Below, in pieces: positions 8,801 to 14,470 of a stretch of 14,470 nt of DNA. A program made the position numbers and the translations under genes. The DNA lies in assembly GCA_024763135.1 (NCBI GenBank), contig JANTGD010000052.1:1-14470 (forward strand). The letters run 5' to 3'. Positions within the stretch are counted from its first letter, which is position 1. Every line of letters starts with the position of its first letter. Origin of the DNA: Thiotrichales bacterium. Its GTDB lineage: Bacteria; Pseudomonadota; Gammaproteobacteria; UWMA-0217. The notes below the pieces were generated by a model, which was not told where the DNA came from, ran no database searches, and saw only the letters and a list, made by a program, of their open reading frames with translations.

Positions 8801-8943
8801 CGCTGGCACTGGCTTTGGGCCAGGGATCTGCAATGCAACAGCCATTGGCCGTCGCGATTATTTCGGGATTACTCGTCCAGATTCCATTGGTGGTAATTGT
8901 TATGCCACTTGTCTACCATGTCTTATCAGCTCGGAATGGCTAA
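5899..8943 (+). CDS. RND efflux permease, first (CusA-like TM10 glutamate)
   Basis: A full-length 1014-residue RND pump of the inner membrane. TM1 is at about 12-30; a first periplasmic porter region follows to about 330; TM2-TM6 span about 334-480; TM7 starts near 520; a second porter and docking region runs to about 845; TM8-TM12 run from about 850 to 1005. TM4 holds GLIVDDAIVMIEH with Asp399, Asp400 and Glu406. TM10 holds GIVTEVS with Glu920 at the place of the AcrB lysine, as in the metal pump CusA. FMPHMDEGG follows TM7, near the usual F-P-x-x-D-E-G motif. The three porter methionines of CusA are not obviously conserved, so metal export is not established. GGGAGG (5886-5891) precedes the ATG, which overlaps the adaptor stop by 1 nt. 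Confidence 0.95.
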   Translation: MDIAHWAAAHRRSVLFLVAILALAGIVAAFKLPVALFPHVDFPRVVVSLDAGDRPADQMTIAVTRKVEQAVRSVPGVANLRSTTSRGSAELSINFKWGNDMVAAMLQVESAVNQILPELPAGTRFSVRRMDPTVFPVAAYSLTSDTASLVALRDLAQYQFIPLLSSINGVAKVTVLGGQQAEYRIEIDPEKLAAFGLTFRDVASALSAANVLQAVGRLEDHYKLYLMLSDTRIRSLDTIRATVLRSGADGLVRLDDIANVTATTAPQWLRVTADGHDAVLVQIYQQPGGNTVQIVRAVKQHLADFQNKLPKGVKIANWYDQSQLITESAKSVRDAIAIGVGLAALVLLLFLRSIKITLVAILVVPSVLASTVLLLKILNMSFNIMTLGGMAAAVGLIVDDAIVMIEHIIRRLRERSQDIALTIREAAIEFTPPLAGSSAATIIIFAPLAFLSGVTGAFFKALSLTMASSLFISFLLAWLAVPLLAEHLLSHKDAEKEDIGALYTRLLEHYKNLMQRLMRRPWLVLFGVIPLLLLGYIAYKQVGSGFMPHMDEGGFILDYRAAPGTSLTETDRLLRQVEAILQSNPAVETYSRRTGAQLGGGITEANEGDFFVRLNPLPRPPIDEVMDEIRGKIEARVPGLEVEMALLMEDLIGDLTAVPQPIEIKLYSDNQQTLLTTAPKVAQAISQITGVVDVQNGIVLAGDAINIIVDRDKAALEGIDPDGVTQQLDAWFTGLVTTQVQQGIKLINVRVWVPQAARERVTAIDKIWLRAQDGHRFPLSRIARLSIETGQPQITRDNLKRMVAVTGRISGRDLGSTIRDVKTTLARSGFLPQSVYYELGGLYKQQQIAFQGLIAVFVAALALVFLLLLFLYEAFSAAVAIMLSPLIAMAAVFTGLWVTGIELNITAMMGMTMIVGIVTEVSIFYFSEYHELLKTPNSNPETALIEAGSKRLRPIMMTTLAAILALLPLALALGQGSAMQQPLAVAIISGLLVQIPLVVIVMPLVYHVLSARNG

Positions 8944-8944
8944 A

Positions 8945-9118
8945 ACAATCCATAGTATTAACCTGACAACGCAATAGCTCGTAACTACTCAGCGAGTTGG
9001 CAAAAATGAAGTAACTGCTCAACTTGCCCCTGCAATACGTCAGATCAAAGAAAAAATGTGGGTTTACAAGCCGTAAATGACCATGATTTAACGCAGAGCT
9101 CGTGCATTTCACAAGTGA
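8945..9118. repeat. composite remnant of two dispersed repeats
   Basis: The gap between the two RND sets begins with ACAATCCATAG (8945-8955), the same 11 bases as in the arm of the Y-shaped repeat at 213-223. Next, 8955-8982 matches 13454-13481 at 23 of 28 bases. GTAACTACTCAGCGAG (8981-8996) starts a copy of the 982-1090 repeat. At 9062-9084 a palindromic core (TTTAC...GTAAA) matches 14439-14461 at 20 of 23 bases. I see no gene or clear promoter in this gap. Confidence 0.6.
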
Positions 9119-9215
9119 TGGTGGTTCCATTCTGAAGCAGCGCATAGCCGTATTATTATGAATTGCCTTCGTAGTCTATTTTGTTGTCGGGTTAATAAAA
9201 TTGAGGCACGCAAAC

Positions 9216-10370
9216 GTGATCATTGTCAGCACTCGCTTTTTGCAGTTGAAACACCATGCCTGGTTCGTTTCAGTAGTGATAGCGAGTCATTTCTTTCTCT
9301 TAGGTTTGGGTATTTTTTCTGGTTCTGCGCAAGCAGCCCAAGATAAAAAAACCCCGACCATCCAAGCCGAGCCTGGAACGTGGCAAGCAACCTTCAAAGC
9401 CACGGGAAAAATTCTGCCCCAGTGGCAATCCACACTGACACTGCCATTTCCTGTGCGGGTGCTTAAACTGCCGGTAGAACCCGGCAATGCGGTCATGGCC
9501 GGAGATACATTGGCCATTTTGCAGAGCCCCGCACTTGAGCAACATTTGATCGTATGGCGTGATGCTCGGCGCCTGCGATCCACCGCCCAGCGTCATCTCA
9601 AACTGCTCCAGCAGGCAAATCAGGAACAAGCCGTCACGCGTACCGCGGTGTCACTGGGACAACAAACGCTAAGAGACGCCGAATTGCGAGAGGACCAGGC
9701 ATGGGCGCAAGTTGCAGACGATTTATTCCATCTGCAGCATACGGCAAACCAAAGCCAACTCGCGGAGAAACTTGACCATGGCAATCCGCAGGCACTAGCA
9801 CAATCTTTGAGTCACCTGCTCGCGCCTTTCAAAGGCATCGTTAGTAACCGCCCCATTGCGCTGGGACAGCAAATCCCGTCTGATACGGTTTTAATCACGG
9901 TCACTGCGACTGAGTCCGTCTATATTGATATTGGCATACCTGAAGCTGACCTGGAACTGTGGCAAGACGGGAGTAATTACTTGTTCAGCCAGAAAACCAA
10001 GCTGCCCCTGCAGGGCCCCCTGGGTCCTGGTCGCTATGCGGCGGACAGCGGACTTTGGATACTGCGATTTACTACCACTGCCCCCAATGCGAATTTACAA
10101 GCAGGACAATGGGTGACTGTACAACACCACGCCCCGCCAAAGCCGGTACTCTGGGTGCCTGCCGAGGCAGTGGTCATGCGTAATCTCCAGGCTTGGTGCG
10201 TGCTTCAATCCGGCGAACGATTTCGCGCTGTACCAGTTAGCATTGGCCAGGCCGAGCACGGTCGAATTCCAGTTTTCAGTGGCATTACGCCAGAGGACCG
10301 AATTGTCGCAGAAGGCGCTTACGAACTGTTGTATCAAGACCTCAAGCAACTCATCAAATTCGTCGACTGA
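9216..10370 (+). CDS. RND efflux periplasmic adaptor subunit, second
   Basis: A 384-residue membrane-fusion protein, only distantly like the first one. It has a signal or anchor segment (about 14-40, SAQA before the likely cut), a first lipoyl half (about 74-103, RVLKLPVEPGNAVMAGDTLAIL), a helical hairpin (105-195) rich in Gln and charged residues, a second lipoyl half (202-230, LAPFKGIVSNRPIALGQQI), a barrel domain (about 233-305) and a membrane-proximal domain to the end. No ATG lies before the signal segment. GTG 9216 is chosen because GAGG (9203-9206) precedes it by 9 nt; TTG 9201 (389 residues) is the alternative. The stop codon overlaps the next gene by 1 nt, so the two are translated together. 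No outer-membrane partner follows. Confidence 0.88.
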   Translation: MIIVSTRFLQLKHHAWFVSVVIASHFFLLGLGIFSGSAQAAQDKKTPTIQAEPGTWQATFKATGKILPQWQSTLTLPFPVRVLKLPVEPGNAVMAGDTLAILQSPALEQHLIVWRDARRLRSTAQRHLKLLQQANQEQAVTRTAVSLGQQTLRDAELREDQAWAQVADDLFHLQHTANQSQLAEKLDHGNPQALAQSLSHLLAPFKGIVSNRPIALGQQIPSDTVLITVTATESVYIDIGIPEADLELWQDGSNYLFSQKTKLPLQGPLGPGRYAADSGLWILRFTTTAPNANLQAGQWVTVQHHAPPKPVLWVPAEAVVMRNLQAWCVLQSGERFRAVPVSIGQAEHGRIPVFSGITPEDRIVAEGAYELLYQDLKQLIKFVD

Positions 10371-13300
10371 TGCTGAAACAAATCCTGAATTATCCACTTG
10401 CGATTTTACTGGGTGCCCTGCTGATGGCCTTGGGCGGCTTGGCGAGTCTACGCGGTCTGCCGGTAGATCTATTTCCCGCCCTGAACTATCCCCTGATCAA
10501 TGTCATTACGCACTATCCGGCGGGGACCGCGGAAGACGTGGAGCAATTGGTCACCCGGCCCATTGAAAACGCCATGCTCGGATTGACGAATCTGCGCCGA
10601 GTCCGCTCCACTTCAGCACCTGGTTTTTCCCAGGTTACCATCGAGTTCACCTGGGGAATGGATGTGATTCAAGCTCGGCAGCTCGTCAATAGCCGTCTGA
10701 GCACGGTGCAGTTACCTGCTGGCAGTCGCCCGGAACTAGAAAATATCGGCTCCAGTCTGGCCATGCTGTCGACCTATACGCTAAAAGGTGGCGATCCCGA
10801 GAAATTGCGTAGTTTTGCTGAATTTCGGCTGGCGCCGCGACTTTCTGCACTCCCGGGCGTTTCACGGGTTGCCGTGATGGGAGGCGCAAAGTCCGCCTGG
10901 CGTATTGATGTGGATCCCCTGGCGTTGCAACGTCATCAGCTGAACCTACAAACGCTCACATCAGCGATACGCTCAGCCAATGTACTCGATACCGGTGGTT
11001 TTTTAGAGGCTCATGGACGCGATTTGTTGATCCGTACAGAAGGACGCTTATTGCATATCGAAGCACTGCGAAACCTCGCGGTTGCTCATTCAGCCAAGGG
11101 GCAGGCAATCTTATTGCGCGATGTCGCTAACGTATATCCCGGCGCCGTGCCGCAGCGTTATGTAATTAGTGCCGACCAGGCTCCAGCGGTGGCATTTTCA
11201 ATACAAAAACAACCCGCCGCAAGCACGCTCGCGGTATCGCAAGCAGTCGATGCGCTACTGAATAAAATCGTACTGCCCAAAGGGACCACTTTGGAAAAGT
11301 TTTACGATCAGGCGGAAATCATTGGGCTTGCATACCGAAATATGCGTAACAATTTACTCATGGGCGCTCTGTTGGCCATCGTCGCGGTATTTCTGGTGCT
11401 CGGACGCAGCCGCAGCAGCTGGGTCATTGCATTGACCTTTCCGCTCGTCGCACTGAGCACTTTCATGACCATGGGGCTATTCGATCTTGGCTTGAACCTG
11501 ATGACTTTGGGCGCTTTGACTGTTGCGATCGGGCTCATTGATGACGATGCCGTCGTCGTGCTAGAAAATATCGACCGCCACCGTGAAATGAATAAATCCC
11601 CAATGCAAGCTGCGCTCGATGGTACCCGTGAGATACTAACCGCCGATATCGCCGGTACGTTGACGGTACTAGCGGCATTCGCACCACTCGTGCTCGTCAC
11701 TGGATTGGCTGGTCGGTTGTTTCAACCATTTGCGTTGACATTTTCTTTTGTCCTTCTGTTTTCGTTATTGATTTCTCTTACCTTGATACCACTGGCTGCC
11801 GCGCATCTTATTCCTGCCCACGGACAGTCTGTAGGAGTAACTCGGCGGACCACACTGGGTTCACGATACATTCAATGGTTGGGAACCTGGAATCTGCGGG
11901 GGTTGGATCATCTTTTGCAACACCGAGGCATTACCATCGTCGTGACGGCCTTGTTGATGTTCGCCAGCCTGGCGCTCCTGGCGTTCAATCCAGCGCGTCT
12001 GTTGCCACTACTGGACGAGTCGAGTTTATTGGTCAGTTACCAGCTTGCACCCGGTACAGCCCTGAGTGAAAGTAATCGCTTTGGCGATCAGCTCGAGGCA
12101 GAACTGCTCGCCATGCCTGAGGTAACCGGTGTGTTTCGGCGTACTGGATCACCGGAAGCGTCATACTATGTAGAAGGCCCGGACCAAGGGGAATTGGTGG
12201 TGCGCATCGATCCTGCACAAACACTCGATCTTGAAGGTTTTCAACAAAAATTGAATGCCTGGATGGCGGAGAAGCCCGGCGTCATTGGGCGGGTCAATGA
12301 GCCTACGAGCGAGAAACTCGATGAATCATTTTCCGGACTGCCCGCATTGTTTGGGATCACCCTGTACGCGAACCGACTCGACGATCTCTATGCCGCAGCC
12401 AAAAAAGTAGAAACAGCAGCTAGTCAACTCCCTGGTCTGGCCAATGTTGTGAATAATAATAAAGTCATGGTGGATCAAATTCGCATAACGCTCGACCGAT
12501 CAGCATTAGCTCGCTTCGATATCAGCGCGGCCACGGTTGCAGATACCGTTCATGCAGCGATGCAAGGTGTAAGCATTGCTCAGGTGGTGATTGATCAACG
12601 CCCCACCGAATTATTCATGCGCTATCGGTCAGATCAACGCCAGCGCCTGTCGGATATAAAAAATCTCTTGATTCGGAACGATGAGGGAATAAATTTGAGA
12701 TTAAGCCAATTGGCCGACATTACGCTGGATCACGCTTACCCAAGTATAGAGCATCAACGTGGGCTGCGCTCTCTTACCCTCAGCGCAGAAATTGATGGCA
12801 ATCCACTCGAGGTCATTCACCGGCTGGACCAGGCAATTACTGCGCTACAACTGCCCAGGGACATTCAGTGGAGTTATACAGGCGAATTCGGTGCATTGCT
12901 AAAAACGGGGGGCCAATTACTCTGGGTTTTCCTGGGCTCCAGTTTACTTGTGTACGGCATAATCGCGATCCAACTGGGTAGTCTGGTCGATCCGCTCGTA
13001 GTCATGTTCAAGCTGCCCCTGGATTTCATGGGCGCGGCAATCGCCCTGTTTATCACCCAGCAACATTTGGATCTGACTGTCGGCATTGGATTTATTACAC
13101 TCATCGGCATTGCCACCAACAATGGTATTATGCTGCTGACTTTTACACGAAATTTCCGCGCCACAGGGATGGATGCCATCGAGGCAGTCCGCGAAGCAGT
13201 GCGTGTGCGTACCCGCCCTATGCTATTGACGCATCTGACAACAATCCTCGCATTAATACCTGCTGCTCTGGGACTTGGAAAAGGACCGCAGCTTTTGCAG

Positions 13301-13423
13301 CCCTTGGGTATTATGCTGTTTGGGGGATTGACGGTGGGTACTTTACTGACCTTGAATTTATTACCCGTCATTTACGTCGCTACAGAGCGGTGGCGTTCGC
13401 AGAAACCACTCGTCAATGATTAA
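10370..13423 (+). CDS. RND efflux permease, second (AcrB/MdtB-like, unusual TM4)
   Basis: A full-length 1017-residue RND pump. TM1 is at about 8-28, the porter region follows to about 320, TM2-TM6 start near 326, TM7 near 520 and TM8 near 850, the standard layout. TM4 reads AIGLIDDDAVVVLEN: Asp392 and Asp393 fit the paired aspartates of the AcrB proton relay, and Asp391 replaces the usual valine, giving three in a row. TM10 reads GIATNNGIM, with Asn917-Asn918 where AcrB has Lys-Asn; this Asn-Asn form is common in other drug-type RND pumps. No clear ribosome site precedes the ATG, so translation probably couples to the adaptor through TGATG (10368-10372). The substrate is unknown. It could use the channel encoded at 3447-4856. 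Confidence 0.95.
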   Translation: MLKQILNYPLAILLGALLMALGGLASLRGLPVDLFPALNYPLINVITHYPAGTAEDVEQLVTRPIENAMLGLTNLRRVRSTSAPGFSQVTIEFTWGMDVIQARQLVNSRLSTVQLPAGSRPELENIGSSLAMLSTYTLKGGDPEKLRSFAEFRLAPRLSALPGVSRVAVMGGAKSAWRIDVDPLALQRHQLNLQTLTSAIRSANVLDTGGFLEAHGRDLLIRTEGRLLHIEALRNLAVAHSAKGQAILLRDVANVYPGAVPQRYVISADQAPAVAFSIQKQPAASTLAVSQAVDALLNKIVLPKGTTLEKFYDQAEIIGLAYRNMRNNLLMGALLAIVAVFLVLGRSRSSWVIALTFPLVALSTFMTMGLFDLGLNLMTLGALTVAIGLIDDDAVVVLENIDRHREMNKSPMQAALDGTREILTADIAGTLTVLAAFAPLVLVTGLAGRLFQPFALTFSFVLLFSLLISLTLIPLAAAHLIPAHGQSVGVTRRTTLGSRYIQWLGTWNLRGLDHLLQHRGITIVVTALLMFASLALLAFNPARLLPLLDESSLLVSYQLAPGTALSESNRFGDQLEAELLAMPEVTGVFRRTGSPEASYYVEGPDQGELVVRIDPAQTLDLEGFQQKLNAWMAEKPGVIGRVNEPTSEKLDESFSGLPALFGITLYANRLDDLYAAAKKVETAASQLPGLANVVNNNKVMVDQIRITLDRSALARFDISAATVADTVHAAMQGVSIAQVVIDQRPTELFMRYRSDQRQRLSDIKNLLIRNDEGINLRLSQLADITLDHAYPSIEHQRGLRSLTLSAEIDGNPLEVIHRLDQAITALQLPRDIQWSYTGEFGALLKTGGQLLWVFLGSSLLVYGIIAIQLGSLVDPLVVMFKLPLDFMGAAIALFITQQHLDLTVGIGFITLIGIATNNGIMLLTFTRNFRATGMDAIEAVREAVRVRTRPMLLTHLTTILALIPAALGLGKGPQLLQPLGIMLFGGLTVGTLLTLNLLPVIYVATERWRSQKPLVND

Positions 13424-13453
13424 ACTTGACACAAAGCCCGATTAAAGTAGCGA

Positions 13454-13481
13454 CTATTAACCTGGCACCACAATATCTCGT
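13454..13481 (+). repeat. short repeat shared with 8955-8982
   Basis: TATTAACCTGGCACCACAAT and its flanks match 8955-8982 at 23 of 28 bases. Both copies lie just after the stop codon of an RND pump gene (about 12 and 31 nt downstream). Either a repeat inserted at both places, or a flanking segment was kept after duplication of the adaptor-pump pair. The former is likelier because other repeat pieces surround them. Confidence 0.5.
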
Positions 13482-13501
13482 GCTCAGCACGGCTAGTTCT
13501 G

Positions 13502-13507
13502 TATAAT
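13502..13507 (+). promoter_or_regulatory. candidate -10 box before the second Y-shaped element
   Basis: A perfect TATAAT preceded by TG. No good -35 box lies 16-18 nt upstream, so promoter function is uncertain. If active it would transcribe the structured element at 13520-13626. Confidence 0.25.
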
Positions 13508-13519
13508 CAATCGGTTAGG

Positions 13520-13626
13520 AGCCTCAGGCATCCTCCCTCTTGGCGTTGCCCGCCTTGCCGAGGGAGCGACCATTGGCTGCTGGATGCGCCTTGATCCGTC
13601 GCCGCTGGGGGGCGCAGTATGAGGCT
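13520..13626. repeat. Y-shaped inverted-repeat element, copy 2
   Basis: AGCCTCA (13520-13526) pairs with TGAGGCT (13620-13626). Inside, GCATCC (13528-13533) pairs with GGATGC (13582-13587) and encloses a stem TCCCTC...GGC with GCC-GAGGGA (13534-13565). A second arm is GCGCC (13586-13590) with GGCGC (13611-13615). The outer arms and the plan of two inner hairpins match the element at 211-342, and the 3' flank (TATGAGGCTGTACTATGGAT) closely resembles its right arm. The outer stem is shorter and more degenerate than in copy 1. Confidence 0.55.
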
Positions 13627-13705
13627 GTACTATGGATTTCCTTACTGATTGTCCGAATATCAATCGTTGCACCAGTTCTTGCACAATAATGCCCTCGCCC
13701 TCAAA

Positions 13706-13868
13706 GAGGGTGTCGCAAAAGCCCGTCCAGGACTTTGCGTCATGCGGAAAGGAAAAAATGTGATTTTTCCTTTCCTCAAAGAAACAACGCCTTGTGGTCG
13801 TCGTTTCTGGCAGCACGTCCCTGTGTTGCACGAGGCTGTCGAAAAGCTAGCGCTTTTGCAACAGCCTC
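13706..13868. mobile_element. 163-bp MITE-like element with terminal inverted repeats
   Basis: GAGGGTGTCGCAAAAGC (13706-13722) and GCTTTTGCAACAGCCTC (13852-13868) are inverted repeats matching 15 of 17 positions. The 5-bp direct repeat TCAAA flanks them (13701-13705 and 13869-13873), as expected for a target-site duplication. A degenerate extra copy of the end (GAGGCTGTCGAAAAGC, 13832-13847) forms a hairpin with the right end, and a 12-bp perfect palindrome lies at 13746-13775. No transposase is encoded, so it would need to be moved in trans. Open frames of 86-112 codons cross it on both strands but have no family resemblance. Confidence 0.62.
13746..13775. repeat. 12-bp perfect palindrome inside the MITE-like element
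   Basis: GGAAAGGAAAAA (13746-13757) and TTTTTCCTTTCC (13764-13775) pair perfectly around the 6-nt loop ATGTGA. On the plus strand the right arm contains a short T-run, but no gene ends nearby, so a terminator role is doubtful. Confidence 0.55.
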
Positions 13869-13978
13869 TCAAAGAGAGAGGGTGGAGTGAGAGTTCAAGA
13901 ACCAGCGACAACTGATGCAACGATTGATAGCGTCACCTCCCCTATACTACGCAGTCACGCCAACCAGCTGGAGCTTTT

Positions 13979-14350
13979 ATGTCTGCATTGAATGATCCCA
14001 GAGTCCTGTTTGCCGCAGAGCGAACCTTAATGGCCTGGAACCGTACCGCAATCGCTTTGATCACTTTGGGATTTGTCATCGAGCGGTTTGGACTATTCGT
14101 GAAAATAACCCATGTGAACGCCATAGCAGGCCAACGTCATTTGTCGTTCTGGATTGGTCTGACCCTGATCGGCTTTGCCGCACTGACGAATTTATTGTCA
14201 ATTTATCAGTTTTGGAGAGTCCGCCGGGAATTATCAATCGAAGAAATTCCTGGAGGTTATAGCGTTTGGATGGCCGCTACGCTGAACCTGGCGATATCAA
14301 TACTGGCCGTGATTTTGATTTACTATCTTGTACGCGGCTTTAATTCATAG
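13979..14350 (+). CDS. DUF202 family inner-membrane protein (YidH-like)
   Basis: A 123-residue protein with three membrane segments at about residues 22-41, 57-77 and 97-117. The N-terminus carries the family signature: DPRVLFAAERTLMAWNRTAIAL (residues 6-27), with the E-R-T-x-x-A-W-x-R-T core just before TM1. DUF202 proteins are small inner-membrane proteins of unknown function, about this length. GGAG at 13970-13973 lies 5 nt before the ATG. TATACT at 13943-13948 may be a -10 box, but no good -35 box is seen at the right distance. The repeat-filled gap of 555 nt separates it from the second RND pump, so it is probably an independent unit and not part of the efflux operon. Confidence 0.9.
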   Translation: MSALNDPRVLFAAERTLMAWNRTAIALITLGFVIERFGLFVKITHVNAIAGQRHLSFWIGLTLIGFAALTNLLSIYQFWRVRRELSIEEIPGGYSVWMAATLNLAISILAVILIYYLVRGFNS

Positions 14351-14378
14351 CTTGGCCGAACCCGGAAATAAATTTAGC

Positions 14379-14470
14379 AGGCTGTTGAAAAACTCTCAGG
14401 TGAGTGCGAGACAAGGCAAAATCTGGAGAAAAAGCGCAGTTTACACGCAGTAAATGAGCATTTTGAGCCA
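14379..14470. repeat. partial copy of a dispersed palindromic repeat, cut by the window end
   Basis: It begins AGGCTGTTGAAAA (14379-14391), closely related to the inverted ends of the 13706-13868 element. It continues to a palindromic core TTTAC...GTAAA (14440-14454) that matches 9062-9084. The expected opposite end lies beyond the window. Confidence 0.55.

Noticed and set aside
8944..9215. CRISPR-like or tandem repeat array between the RND sets
   Set aside because: The repeats are single degenerate pieces of dispersed elements, with no regular repeat-spacer spacing.
12874..13371. 165-codon minus-strand open frame inside RND2
   Set aside because: It is antisense to conserved TM8-TM12 of the pump, with no independent ribosome site or recognisable domain.
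13426..13431. TTGACA as a -35 box after RND2
   Set aside because: No -10 box lies 16-18 nt downstream; TAAAGT is only 11 nt away and TATTAA is 23 nt away.
13493..13920. Overlapping open frames on both strands (88, 86 and 112 codons)
   Set aside because: They run through the inverted-repeat elements, have no ribosome site or domain, and are explained by the repeat's symmetric sequence.
13924..13948. TTGATA and TATACT as a promoter for the DUF202 gene
   Set aside because: The spacing is only 13 nt, too short for sigma-70; TATACT alone may still be a -10 box.

Overview
The window suggests a chromosomal region of a Gram-negative proteobacterium, most likely a gammaproteobacterium. The genes encode outer-membrane efflux lipoprotein, periplasmic adaptor and RND pump parts that need a two-membrane envelope. 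Base composition looks moderate and even. The gaps hold short palindromic repeats of the kind scattered through gammaproteobacterial genomes. I cannot name a genus. All ten supported genes lie on the + strand.

Layout. Positions 1-381 are non-coding: a possible insertion-sequence edge, one end of a palindromic repeat, and a 132-nt inverted-repeat element that can fold into a Y shape. Then comes a small exported PepSY protein (382-876), followed by a 15-bp perfect stem and a 109-bp element with terminal inverted repeats. From 1110 to 8943 there is a tightly packed run: ABC ATPase, ABC-2 permease, an exported membrane-anchored beta-rich protein, a TolC/NodT-type outer-membrane lipoprotein, a CusB/HlyD-type adaptor and an RND pump. 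A 272-nt gap filled with repeat remnants (8944-9215) precedes a second adaptor and RND pump (9216-13423). A 555-nt gap (13424-13978) holds a second Y-shaped element and a MITE-like element with inverted ends and a 5-bp flanking duplication. A DUF202 membrane protein follows (13979-14350), and the window ends inside another repeat copy.

How the genes may work together. The first RND pump has a complete tripartite set (3447-8943). The second pump has its own adaptor but no outer-membrane partner here, so both may share the one channel. The ABC ATPase and permease overlap by 4 nt and probably form one inner-membrane exporter; the anchored protein after them may be its periplasmic partner. The substrate is unknown. 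RND1 carries a TM10 glutamate where CusA has a metal-pathway glutamate and AcrB has a lysine. RND2 has Asn-Asn there and three consecutive aspartates in TM4.

The best candidates for something undescribed are the two Y-shaped repeats, the MITE-like repeats around the transport genes, and the combined ABC plus dual-RND locus. No CRISPR array, tRNA, rRNA or intact transposase gene was seen.
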